A stretch of 64,000 nucleotides of DNA from Channallabes apus (lineage: Eukaryota; Chordata; Actinopteri; Siluriformes; Clariidae), in the NCBI GenBank assembly GCA_030522415.1, contig CM060112.1, positions 13,554,001 through 13,618,000 on the forward strand, read 5' to 3'. Of the stretch, positions 27,101-39,100 are shown piece by piece. Both the position numbers and the translations under genes were made by a program. The notes below the pieces were generated by a model. It saw only the letters and a program-made list of their open reading frames with translations. It searched no databases and was not told where the DNA came from. Positions within the stretch are counted from its first letter, which is position 1; each line of letters opens with the position of its first letter.

Positions 27101-30100
27101 TTGACCTCTTTCCAGGTGTTTCCATAAACTCTTCTCTCCTCCACGTGTATGTTCATGACAATGGTTACAATGGAGTCTGTGAGGAACAGTTGAAAACAGA
27201 ACTTGATATCATCCACTTGGCATTTAGGGTTAGGGTTGGAATCCATTTTTGGACCGAAAGGAGACCACAACTTCAGTTTCACGACTCTTTCCTCATCAGT
27301 GTCAGAATATTCCTGTGGCATTATCAACCTCTGATTCTTCCTCCTCTAAATCCTCCTCACTGTCAACCTGGTGATCACTGTTGTTGTCAAATATAATCTC
27401 TTGGCCATTGTGCTGCTTAAAACTGTTTCAATTATACAACTTTTTGCCTTATTCACAGTTCAATGTTTGGTTGCAGTTTGTTTTGTGGTAAAAATTGTCT
27501 TTGATAGGTTCCCGTGCAGGTTGCCATGAAAGCCAAAAAGGGTCATAAGAAATTTGTGTGTGTGTGTTTGCTCAAAGACACCTGCATGGAATGTGTAGAA
27601 ATATGCTTGAACTAATTTTTTATTTTTTTTATTTTTTTTTTGTACACTCATTTTAGTCTTGCCCATTCATTTCCAATGACTGGTCATTTTTGACTGGGAA
27701 CACCATGAGTGTATAAAAGTTCCATAAAACACAAATTTTTATAAAAATATTTTGAATTTATTTCATGTGTTCAAATGCCGTGTGAGTCATTAAACCTCAC
27801 AATAAATGAATAAAATTTACTGCACTTTTTTTAGAGAAGGAACAGATTTGACCAGAACACAGCATGAAGGTTAAGACAGTGAGGATACATCTCCTCCAAG
27901 TGTGGTACGCCGCCTCCAAGTCAGCAGTTCGAAAAGATGCAGTTGCCTAGCATCGGAGGAAACACGTGATAGTCTTCGGCCCTCCCGACTGAATGGTAGT
28001 AGTAGCTTAATTTGGGAGCCCCCTAGTGATGGGAAGGAATTGGACACGACTAAATTAGGGAGAAAATCGGCGGGGGGAGGGAACCCCAAAAACAAAAACA
28101 GTGAGGATACAAAGTAGTAGAGGGATTTTTGATTTTTTCCAACAGAACAGCTGTGATGATGCTCAAACTTATGCTCAAAAGTGGTAAGTCAAAAGTAATA
28201 ACTTTTTCTTCTTTCTGTGTGGTGTTACAGTATATTGAGTTGACATCATATTGTGACATCACATTGAGTGACATCATGTGTGATGCTATTTTTCCAGCAT
28301 CTGGGGCTTTTTGAAGATCTAAACATAAACATTTCCCCTTTTTTTAAATGATCTCATAATGGTATTGGTATGTCCTCAAATTATAGTTATTTATTCATTG
28401 AAAAACATCCACACAGAGCAAACAGGCAGGGGATTGGAGAGGGGGAGCGACCATGCTCAGGCATGGAATGGAACAATCGTTTCTGATGTGAAAACTCCCT
28501 AAGAACTAATTAATTATTTAGAGATCATTCTCTTTCTCTGTCTCTTTTAGGGCAAGGTGACCTCTTACCCAGCTCTCGAATTGCACTTCAACTACGTTAG
28601 TCCCGAAAGACAAAAACAACGTTACCTCATACTGGACGATAATCCTCAGGAAGCCTTGCAGGTTATTTTATTAAATTTTTTTCCATCATGCACAATCGAA
28701 GTGTTGGCAATAATAAATTACTGCTAAAACACGAATGAATTTAAACATGTTTTTGATCCATTCAATTTCAAAATGTTTTGCAAAATCACTATAGTCTCAT
28801 GCTATAAAATGAGTTTATCATGATTCTGTGGTGTCTGAGAAGCAGGAATTCTTCATTTAGTGTTACTCGGGTGCATTTTAATGGTTATTCAGAATTCATG
28901 TGTTCTAGATTAAATTTGTCTGTGTCCAATTCAATCACCATTTTAAAACTTTTCATCTTAAATTCTAACATATCTACAAACGTAAAACAGTTGTTTTGAT
29001 GACATTAAGATGACATTAAGAATATACCAATCCTGTGCATAAAATGTGGTCCATGAAAATGTGGTTTGCTAATTTGAGGCCTTGTTCACACGGGTGTAAA
29101 ATTTTTGGATAAACGAACACGCTCTGAACGTCCTAAACGTTTATGTTGCGTTTTGTAGTGGCGCTCGATTGACTTCTACACTGGCGTTCGTTTGTTTCTG
29201 TGTAACGCCAGCCTGCAGCCCAAATTGTAGTTTGTGTGTTAACCTGTGGAGGCAGTGTCGGGAACTGGAAAGCCCTTTTTAATATGGACCATTTTGGTAT
29301 ATTAGACATTAATCTTCTTGTTTAAAGATTCTAATTTAATTATTATATTTTTATATAATAATTATGCTCCGAAGCATAAAATGGACTCAGAGAAAACGCA
29401 CTAGAAGCGTCTTCCTTGCGTTCGTTGGGATTTGAACGGCAAGAAAAATGCATGCAACGTTTTTTTAACGCTACATAAACGCGCAACCGGACAAACGCAC
29501 CTCACCAAAGCCCGTGTGAACACTCTCATTGACTCCTATGTGTAGAAAACCCTCTACGCTTCATCCGGGCTCACTGGACGCTACGAACGGCAGAAAAACG
29601 CTCGATTTTAATGCACGTGTGAACAAGGCCTGAGTTGCCTGCAGAAATCTTTTACCCTAAACATCGCTGAATGCCCTTAGGATGAACTTGAAAATTGACC
29701 ACGTTAATTGACATGACCTCATTAATGCTCTTGTTGCTAAATGGGGAACTCAAAAGCCACATTCTAAATCTATAATGAAAACAATCCTAAAATTGTGGAG
29801 ATTATTAAAACAGCAAATGGATGATATTCATAGGTTTCCACTCTTCATGAAAACAGAAATAAAATCATACATAAAATGCCCAATTCTACTAATTGACACT
29901 ACATATATCCTTTATGAGCAGTTTAAGAGAAAAAACAGTATTGATTTGTTGCTCTTTTCAGGTTCTGCTGGAGTTGCTTTCTAAGGTAGCACTGGAAAAT
30001 GAGCAGCAGGCAGACAAGGAAAAAACTGCAACTGTTCGGCTACAATGTCTGAAGTGCCAAGCGGAATTTGTCCAGGTGCCATCCAAAATTCTAATCAGAG

Positions 30101-33100
30101 GCCGGGCTGAATCAGATGTCTATCACAGATATCCAGACATGACAGAGAAAGAGCGAACTGCTGGTAAGAACAATAGCAAAATATTCTCTGAGATGTTCAC
30201 ATAGTAAGAGCAGAGATTAACCTGACTGTTTTCGCAGTTTTAAAATGTCCATGAGCGCCCAATTGAACTGGGATCTGGGGATTTTAGAGGTCGGCGGCCT
30301 TGGCCTCTTTGCCTGCTGGGCCCTGTGAGTGTGTGTGCTGGGCATTATGATGCCTTTCTGTTGTTGCCAGCATTAACTCTTTTTCTGCAATTTGTGCTGC
30401 ATTAGCTTTACTGTGGGATCCCTCCCCATGGGCATGGGTGAGCATTGGGTGCCTACTGTCCTGTCACCAGTTTGCTGGTGTGTACAGTAGTTGATCAGTG
30501 TTATGTTTACTGGGCAGTGGTGATGTTATGACTGAGCAGTGTATCTTATATAAAATGTAAATTCTTATTATGAAAGAGAACAAGAACTTGTCTTGCAGAA
30601 ATTCCACATCCCTAAGTTTAACTGTAAATAAATAGATAATATATAAAAGCACAGTTTGTCATTCATCAAAAAAATATATTTGCTCTGGTTTTAAATGGAA
30701 AAATACATGAGAATGTGAACGAGAATGTGTGCATAAAAATGCATTAGTTTTATGCATCACACTACCCTGAGATGAAACCATTTTCATATAATATTAATTT
30801 GATTTATGGAAGAACTAGAAAGGTACTTATCATACAGTACCTGGTAAATCAGAAACCATCAAGCTAGTTTTGAGATATCAGGAAAAGATTTCTTTGACAA
30901 ACGTTATGCTGTGTTATTTTCAGGTGATACTGTATTTTGCCCAGAATGCAATGGTGATCATGTCATTCAGCTAACTGGCCAAACAACTTCTTCCACCAGT
31001 ACTCCAGTCCCCTGTGCATTTGATCAGAATGGTGAAAGATGTTTCAGATTTGGCTGCTTTGACAACCAGAAGGTATGTGTTGCTTGTGTAACAAAATTCA
31101 TAAATGCATTGATACCATTTCCCTTAGTTTTATTTACTGCTCCGGTTATTTGTAGCCTACCTTATTTTTCAGACTCTTATTACTATATGTTTACTGCTTA
31201 CCTGTAGTTGTATCTTTAGTCCAGATTGTATCTTTTCAGTTGTTATTAGGATAGATGTAGTATAGACTTCGACCTTGCTTTGCTTATCATAACCACATTT
31301 ATAACTTTTTTTTTTTTATAAATCTTAAGCCCATGGTCCAGGATAAAATACTTCACAGTCCCATCCATGTAACAAAGTCTTATGAAGCCTCAGCAATGAC
31401 CGATAGGACCAAAGACACCTACTTCACTTCGCAGTGTGACCTGTTTTTTAATGAATCCAGTCAGAATGAGGACTGCCCCAACCATCAAATTAGCATCCAC
31501 TCATCTAACAGCCAAGCGCTCAATGGCCAGGAAGGATCAGAGGATGGGCTTGTTCAAAGTTCTAGAGGTTCTCAGTGGCCACTGAAGCACCAGTTGCCTC
31601 AAGACGCACAAGAATATGGTCATGGTAAGTGTATAGTAGAGATATAAGGGGCGTTAGAACATGGAGTGTTCAACCTACAGTATTAGCTTTATTTAAGTTT
31701 TTATCTAGGAGATAAAAGGGGAATCTTTTCTTTGATCAAGACTATTTAAGTTGGAATTCTATGGTACAGAAAATTACAGGAAAGACAGAATACGCTATGG
31801 TAGCCTTCAATAAATAGTTTACAGACTTTTCTGTCAAGCCCTTCTCCCTATCATTATGGGAGCCATGTAAAGGAGATGTCAGGTAACACTGTCTTGCTGC
31901 CATTTAAGGATGTCTACGAATTACAAGAAATTAAATTACCTTTGCATAATAGTGCCATCTGGCCTAGACAGCAGTTAAGCTTCATTTCCATCTACTGAAC
32001 AATTGTCTGAAAAGATGTTTAACTTTTGCAGGCAGATTGATTGATTTAAAAAAATATGAGGCTATTGTTTAGGTAGGTAGAAAGGGTACATTATCTTTGA
32101 AATTGCTGCTCTTCGTTAGGTAATGCATAAACAGTTAGGAGGCAGGTTAATTTTCAAGTATTTTGAGGGATTTTATACAGTGTTCAAGTGTTTTTTTGTT
32201 TTTTTTGTTTTTTTTTTTGCTGTTAAGGAGCTGCTAAAATTTGTTAAATGTGAATACAGTAAAATCTTGGATAGCGAGTAACTTAATCTGCAGGTGTTTT
32301 GCAAGACAAGCTAATTTTTTAAAATAAATTTTAACTCAATAAACGAGTGTTATGATAATACGAGTAGTATGTAGAGAATATGCTTTGTCTGCCAAGCGTC
32401 ACGTGATCACAACTGAGCCAATAGTTTTTCTCTCTCTCACGCTGCAGCATTGTGAGTAATCATCTCCCATTCTCTGTCTTAGGGTTTGGGAGTTTTGTAT
32501 AACTGTTGGCTGATTAATGAAGCCTACTCTTATTAAAGCAGATCTGTGTTTTTCTGCTCACTAAGATCTGCTGTTTGAAGATTTTGAAACTGTCGACCAC
32601 CGATTGAAACTTTTCCTGGATATGGAAGTTTTTGAGGGAGAAGAAGAGATTCACTGCACCCTAAGAGTGAGGGTTTTTTTGTCTCTTAATTTATACAAAA
32701 ATTTAATGTTTGCTTAACTATGCATTAAAATTAGGGGTTTTAAATAAACCTACTGTAGCTAGAACTACGCTTTATAGCTATTTTATCAGCATTTGCTGAC
32801 CATTCAGAATTGAGCAGTTTAAAGCCATACTGTATATGATGTAGGGAGTCAGGAGCACTGAAGATTAATGTTTAGTCAATTTCTACTTTTTTTTTTGCTT
32901 ATAGTATAAAGGAATAATCGTTTTTTTCTTCCTTGGACAGTTGTCTACATCCAGACGTTCAGTACAGTAGTGCACCAATAATAAGCTCTTTAATAGAAAA
33001 GATAGCCTTTGTTCACTGTCCATTTACAATACTTTTATTTTTATATTTACCATCTAGTTAAACTTTGCAGGTCATAAAACACACAGAATGCAGTACAAGT

Positions 33101-36100
33101 ATATAAATGTTTGTATAGCTTGTTTACTGACACGATTTCTTTTATTTCGTTTATTTCAGATGTCTGTTGTAAAATTTGGAGATCCAGTAGAATTCCCATC
33201 TTTAATGGTTGTGTCCAATCAGCGCATCTACATCCTAGAAATAATCTCTCAGCCAGAGTAAGCTACTTAGTCACATTTACCATTCAGGAATTACAGCCAT
33301 TTTTATACACCTACACATTTCAGGAATCACAATCCCATATATCACTTTTTCCACATTTTATGTCATGTCACAGCCTTATTCTAAAATAGATTAAATAAAT
33401 TTTTTCCCTCAGAATTCTACACACAACACCCCATAATGACAACTTGAAAAAAAGTTTACTTGAGATTTTTGCAAATTTATTAAAAAATAAAAAATTGTGA
33501 AAGCATACAGTATGTACATACAGTAAGTATTCACAGCCATTCCCACAAAGCTCAAAACGGGTGCATCCTGTTTCCCCTGATCATTCTTTAGATGTTCCTG
33601 CAGCTTAATTGGAGTCCACTTGTGGTAAATTCAGGTGATTGGACATGATTTGGAAAGGCACACACCTGTCTATACAAGGTCCCTCAGTTGACAGTTCATG
33701 TCAGAGCACAAACCAAGCATGAAGTCAAAGGAATTGTCTGTAGACCTCCGAGACAGGATTGTCTCGAGGCATAAATCTGGGGAAAGTTAAAGAAAAATTT
33801 CTGCTGCTTCGAAGGTCCCAATGAGCACAGTGGCCTCCATCATCCGTAAGTGGAAGCCACCAGGACTCTTCCTAGAGCTACTGTAAAACGAGCGATCAGG
33901 GTAGAAGGGACTTGGTCAGGGAGGTGACCAAAAACCCGATGGAGATATCTGTCCGATATCTCCACTCTGTGGAGAGAGGAGAACCATCCAGAAGGACAAC
34001 CATCTCTGCAGCAATCCACCAATCAGGCCTATATGGTAGAATGGCCAGAAAGTCTCATCAGACCTGCGAATTTTGTTTCTCATGGTCTAATGGCGCTTTT
34101 CCACTGCATAATACGGCACAGCATGGTTCAGTACGGCACAGCACGGTTCAGTACAGCTCACTTCGGTTCGGCTCAGTTCGGCCCGGTTTGCGCTTCCACT
34201 GCAGTTAAGTACCGCTTTAGAGTGGGTGGGATTATTCATGTGTCGTTATAGTTGTGGCGCCTCTACTGCCGTGACATCATCGTAAACGCACTACAAACAA
34301 ACACACAACAATGGAGCATATCGACGGCATGGTGTTCTTCATTCTCGGCATGTGGATGTTTTTAACAGCAAGACGAAGGAGTTTGTTTCAAAAGAGGCTG
34401 ATGGCAGCCAAAGAAAATCTTTGGTTAATACAAAAAGGTGCGTCCGATCCTTCGCTGGCTGTTCTAAATATAGCGGTTCTGTTGTGTCTCGTGTCGCAAG
34501 CTCAGTGACGCAGTAATGACGATTTTCTCCGGCCAATCAGTGACCAGCAGAGTTTACACGTCACGTTTTGGTCACGGTTCGGCGCGGTTGGTCATAAAAA
34601 AAAGGACCAGGTACCAGGTACTGTTCCCAGTGGAAAACCCCCCAAAAGTGAGCTGAACTGAACCGTGTCATGCCGTACGATGCAATGGAAAAGCGCCACA
34701 AGAGTCCTTCAGGTGCCTTTTGGCAAACTCACTAAGGAGTGGTTTCCATGTGGCCACTTTACCATATCCTGTCATCCAGTCAAATTACTGCCTACTGGTC
34801 TGGCATGTCCCTATTTATTGTGCTAGTGCAAGAGCAAACTGTCCGCTGCTAGTAAATCTGTTGTGGCAAGTAAATATACTTGGGCGGCCGTCAATACATT
34901 TAGACGACCTGCCTAAATATACTCTGTGTGAGAAACACTGCATTATGGGTTCATAAATAATGGAACAAACTAACATAATTACAAATGTAAGGATTGCCTT
35001 TAATGAAAATCATTCCCAGTTAATGCTTGTAGTCTGGAACCCATGGACATTGCTTTCAGCTGCTGTTTGTTTGTGGGTCTTTCTGCTTTCAGTCTTTTCT
35101 TCGTTAAATGAAAAGTGTGACTGAAGAATATCTGATTCATTTGCCTTCAGACGCTTTAACTCTTTGTTTTGGGTCATTATTCAGCTGCAATGTGAGCAGC
35201 ATCCCATTTGTTTTGCAGCATTATGGGTGAATCTAAGCAGAGAATATATCCCTATGCACTTCAGAATTAATCCTACTATTTTCATCAGCAGCCAGGTCAT
35301 CAATAAACACCATAAAATTTATAAGATTGGTTGCACAGTGGGACCTCGGATTATGAGTAACGCGGTTTACGAGTGTTCCACAAGACGAGCAAGGATTTTT
35401 AATAAATTTTGACTTGAAAAATGAGCATTGTCTTGGTTTACGAGCACCGAGTATCACGCATCATGCATGAGCTTCTTGTTTTGACACCTAGCGTCACGTC
35501 ATCACAACTGAGCCAACGTTTTTTCTCTCTTGCGATGTGGAATTGTAGGTTATCTTCTCCCCTGCTGGGTCTTAGTGCTCGTCTCTTACTGGTATAATCA
35601 ACATCCGTCTGCGCGTGTACTGTTTACTTTAACACTGTGACCCTGTGTGTGTGTAAAACATTTTATTTTGTGTTTGGAAGCACAAAATAAAGCAAAAGAA
35701 ATTCTCAATACAGAGGTTAAAAATCTATTTTCTTCCTCAGCTCATAGCGGTGTGTGTGCGTGTCTGTGCGCGAGCGTACTTTGACACTGTGTTTCTGAAG
35801 AGGGATTCACACACACAACAGCCGGCAAACACACACACACATGCGCGCGAGCGTAATTTGACACTGTGTTTCTGAAGGGGGATTCACACACACAACCGGC
35901 AAACACACACGAGACACACACACACAAACACACACACACTCTGCTCTCCGAAGAAACTCAGCTCAGAGGTAAGGTGCGGGTACATTTGTTTGTTAGTTTG
36001 TTTGTTTTTTTACAGCAGTGATTCTGTTAGTTTGCGCTCACACGAGTGTCATTAGTCATGTTTATTGATAACTTCAGATAAAACAGTGTAGCTGGAGAGA

Positions 36101-39100
36101 GACGTTGATTTATGACTGCTGTTTACGGAAGTGTAGTCCAGTGCGGGAGATGCATTGTGGGTAATGCAGTCCGGTGTGTGTGAATGCGAATGCGGGATGT
36201 AAGATAGGATATAGAGCCTGAGTTTTGGTCTTCAGTAGTTTTTTTTTTTTTTTTTTGGATTTAAGTGCAGGATCCACCCAAAAGTTTGTACTATAGCCCA
36301 ACAATGCAGCAAATAAAAAAACGGACGTCGACCAGTTTGTCCATCTCATCATTACACGAGCATGAATTAACGGGCTGTTACGTTGTCGCGAGCAACATTA
36401 AAATTAAGCGGAGAACCTTAATAATTTAGTAGAGAACAACAGTCTTTCCGTTAATGTGTGTGTGTTTTAATTAAGACGAAACGAGAAATTTTTACTGTGT
36501 AAGATGAGAAGGGGGAGACAGGAGGGGCTGAAAGGAAGAGTCTCCACTTACTCTAGGCCAGTGGTTCTCAAACTTTTTCTGTCATTCCCCACTTAAGGGG
36601 GTGAGCAAGTTTTCAAGCCCCACTTGTTAACAAAATAATAACGAAATCGGCCAAGTTTACTGTTTATTGAAATATCAATTTCTAAACCAATAAGATCAAA
36701 CAACACCAAGTTAAAAACAGATCAAATACACGTGCAATTGTTATAAAAGGCTTACGTTGGCACTTATCTTTACATAATTGACCCCATGTTTATTAGCTGC
36801 TCGTTTGTAGTTTTTTTTTGCACTGGCCAATTCTGTATGCAACTTTGAATGAAGCCATTTGTGCTTTGCTGTCCACTGATTCAGATGTTACCATGCGATT
36901 CTCCTGCTGTCTGTATTCTGCCAGCTTTCTTTGAAAGAAGTCTAGTGGATTATTAACGTGACTGGAGTGTGTTGTCTCCAAGTGTCTTCCTAATTTGTTG
37001 GGTCTCATGCGGTCTGCTGCCAGCAGTTTAAGACACTAAGCACATACGAGCCTCTCCTCTGCCCCCACCATCCCCACCATGAATCCAAGCTCAGGATAGG
37101 CTTCAGTAGGGGTGGGTGATATAACCAAAATCTTCTATCACGGTAGAAGCAATTTTCTACCTCGATAACGATATATATCACAATATAGCAATTTGTACTG
37201 TATCTGAAAATGCATAAATAAAAATTCAAACACAAAGAAATTGTTTTACATAATGTAATTTTATTTAAACTGTGAATTGCTGAGGTTTGCCGCATTTTTT
37301 TTACTTTGGCCATATTCGTTTGGATGCTTGGATTTCAGATGATAGAAAAGGTTTGACGTGTTTCCACCACTTGTTAAAACAGTGCACTTGTGTACCTTCC
37401 AAATCACGTTCGTCTCATTCGTATCACTTTTCTTATACCCAGACCAATTCCACAACACAGACGAGGCAGCTTTTTTCTTTACAATCTCCTCGTTCTTGGT
37501 TTTGTCACATGTACTGTAAGTAAACTCACTGCTGCTGCAGCGTCTTCTTCCATTGTCGAAGTGTATGTGAAGCCAAACACATCAAAAGTGGGACGAAACC
37601 GCGGCACCCGATTGAACCAAATATCTGCGCAAATACAGCGCAGCGCGACTATCTGGATAGCGCAGTGATGATCTGGTTTATTTGCGCAGCCCGGTGGATC
37701 GCACAGCGCCGCTCGAATCACAAACCTGCGCGACCCACTGTGTTTTCTTTTAAAAAAATAAAAAATGTCAGGACTGTTTAATATTGTTTCCGCCTTGCCA
37801 TGCCTGGTTTGTACGTGCGCATCCCAGCGGGGTAAAATGTACTTTGATGGTCGGCGCGGTTTATTTCTGTCAGAGTCGCGCAGCGCTGCCCAGTGGGTCG
37901 CGCAGGTTTGTGATTCGAGCAGCGCAGCTCAAGTTGGCCCGAAGTTAAACCGTTATTGTTCCACTATGGTTCCACTTTTTCTCCCGGCCCCCAACTGATG
38001 TTATTTTAAATTTACTTGTATTAATGATCCATTTATTTGTGTGTGATTGTTTAGTTTTTTCCTATTATTTTCCACCAATTCCCTCCCGTTCATTGCGCCC
38101 CACCTGTCATGTCTGTATTCCCCACTAGTGGGGCGCCCCACACTTTGAGAACCACTGCTCTAGGCTCACACACACACACGCCTGTGTGCACAAACGGAAA
38201 CACTTATCTGTCGGGATTTATTTTTTACTTTTTTGAAAGGTTAAGTGCTGGTTAATTTGTTTTATTTTTACTTTATATTTTGTATTAATTATTTTTATGT
38301 ATTAATTTTTTTGGGCTGTAGAATGAATAATTTAAGTTTCCATTATTTCTTATGGGAATAAGAAATGCTTTGGAATACGAGCCCTCTTCCGGAACGAATT
38401 ATGCTCGTAATCCGAGGTTCCACTGTATATGAATTTCCTTGAATAATACTATAATGAAAAAAACTCTCACTAATTTTGTAAATTTCTTGCGTCTGTGCTG
38501 TTGACATTAAAAGCCATAATCAACAAGACAGTTATTCTGTAATTTAGGACCTTTAAATTTACAAAAAGCAGTTTATTGCTCATTGTGGATTCAGACAATT
38601 TTTTTAAACCTAAATTTGCTTCTTCCCTTGTCTTAACATTTGCATACTACCAAATTGCGTTGCAAAGGCTCTTTACTTTATTTAGTCCTTTAAATTTGCT
38701 GTGGATAGTCTTGCTTGTGTATCCTAAAGGTTGTACTGTGAATCCTTTTTTGTAATGAAGTTTAATTCAATAACTTAAAATATTTAAACTGAAAATCAAA
38801 GACATTTAAATTATTTTAAATTATTTATGATAAAATTATTTAGGATTTAAATTACATTTATTATTTATTAAAATATATAGGCAAATACATCATGTTCATC
38901 TCCTTTGTTGATCAGAGTTGTGATTAATTGTTTGATTGGGCCGCAGTTTTAAATTGGGCATTGTTATTTTAAGTTAACGAATAGCTGCTTTACAATAGTT
39001 TTAAAAACTTCTATTACATGGTACATAATTACTTAATGCTGAATTATATTTATATTTTTAATAATTATTGTATTTTTCTATAATTATTAATGTTCTTTAG

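Larger units (their letters stand above)
34062..34775 (-). pseudogene. Inverted Tc1 piece, split by a Harbinger-like MITE
   Basis: GCGAATTTTGTTTCTCATGGTCT (34067-34089) continues at 34701 with GAGTCCTTCAGGTGCCTTTTGGCAAACTC. It then reads ACTAAGGAGTGGTTTCCATGTGGCCACTTTACCATAT (34731-34768), which is the minus-strand reading of the same Tc1 family. With the plus-oriented piece it forms a head-to-head rearrangement. The MITE at 34091-34698 interrupts it. Confidence 0.7.
36559..38157 (-). mobile_element. hAT element with 8-bp target duplication CTCTAGGC
   Basis: Termini CAGTGGTTCTCAAACTTTTT and CACTTTGAGAACCACTG, flanked by exact CTCTAGGC (36551-36558 and 38158-38165). The TIR and duplication length are diagnostic for hAT. 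The minus strand carries remnants of two N-terminal domains and no DDE catalytic domain. 37098-37160 (AGTAGGGGTGGGTGATATAA) looks like the tip of a second hAT-type element inserted within the first. Confidence 0.88.
35336..38425 (+). mobile_element. CAGTGAAACCTCGG-family MITE interrupted by a hAT element
   Basis: Starts CAGTGGGACCTCGGATTATGAG and ends CGAGGTTCCACTG with TA following (38426-38427). The left part holds the CACGTCATCACAACTGAGCC block and CA/TG-rich sequence with a repeated GACACTGTGTTTCTGAAG (35785-35802, 35860-35877). The 1599-bp hAT at 36559-38157 plus its 8-bp duplication sits inside; without it the MITE is about 1.48 kb, the longest copy in the window. Confidence 0.8.

Noticed and set aside
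35742..35939. Cysteine-rich 65-codon minus ORF (C-V-C repeats)
   Set aside because: CA/TG-rich MITE interior with a duplicated GACACTGTGTTTCTGAAG block; composition artefact, not a toxin-like or secreted peptide.
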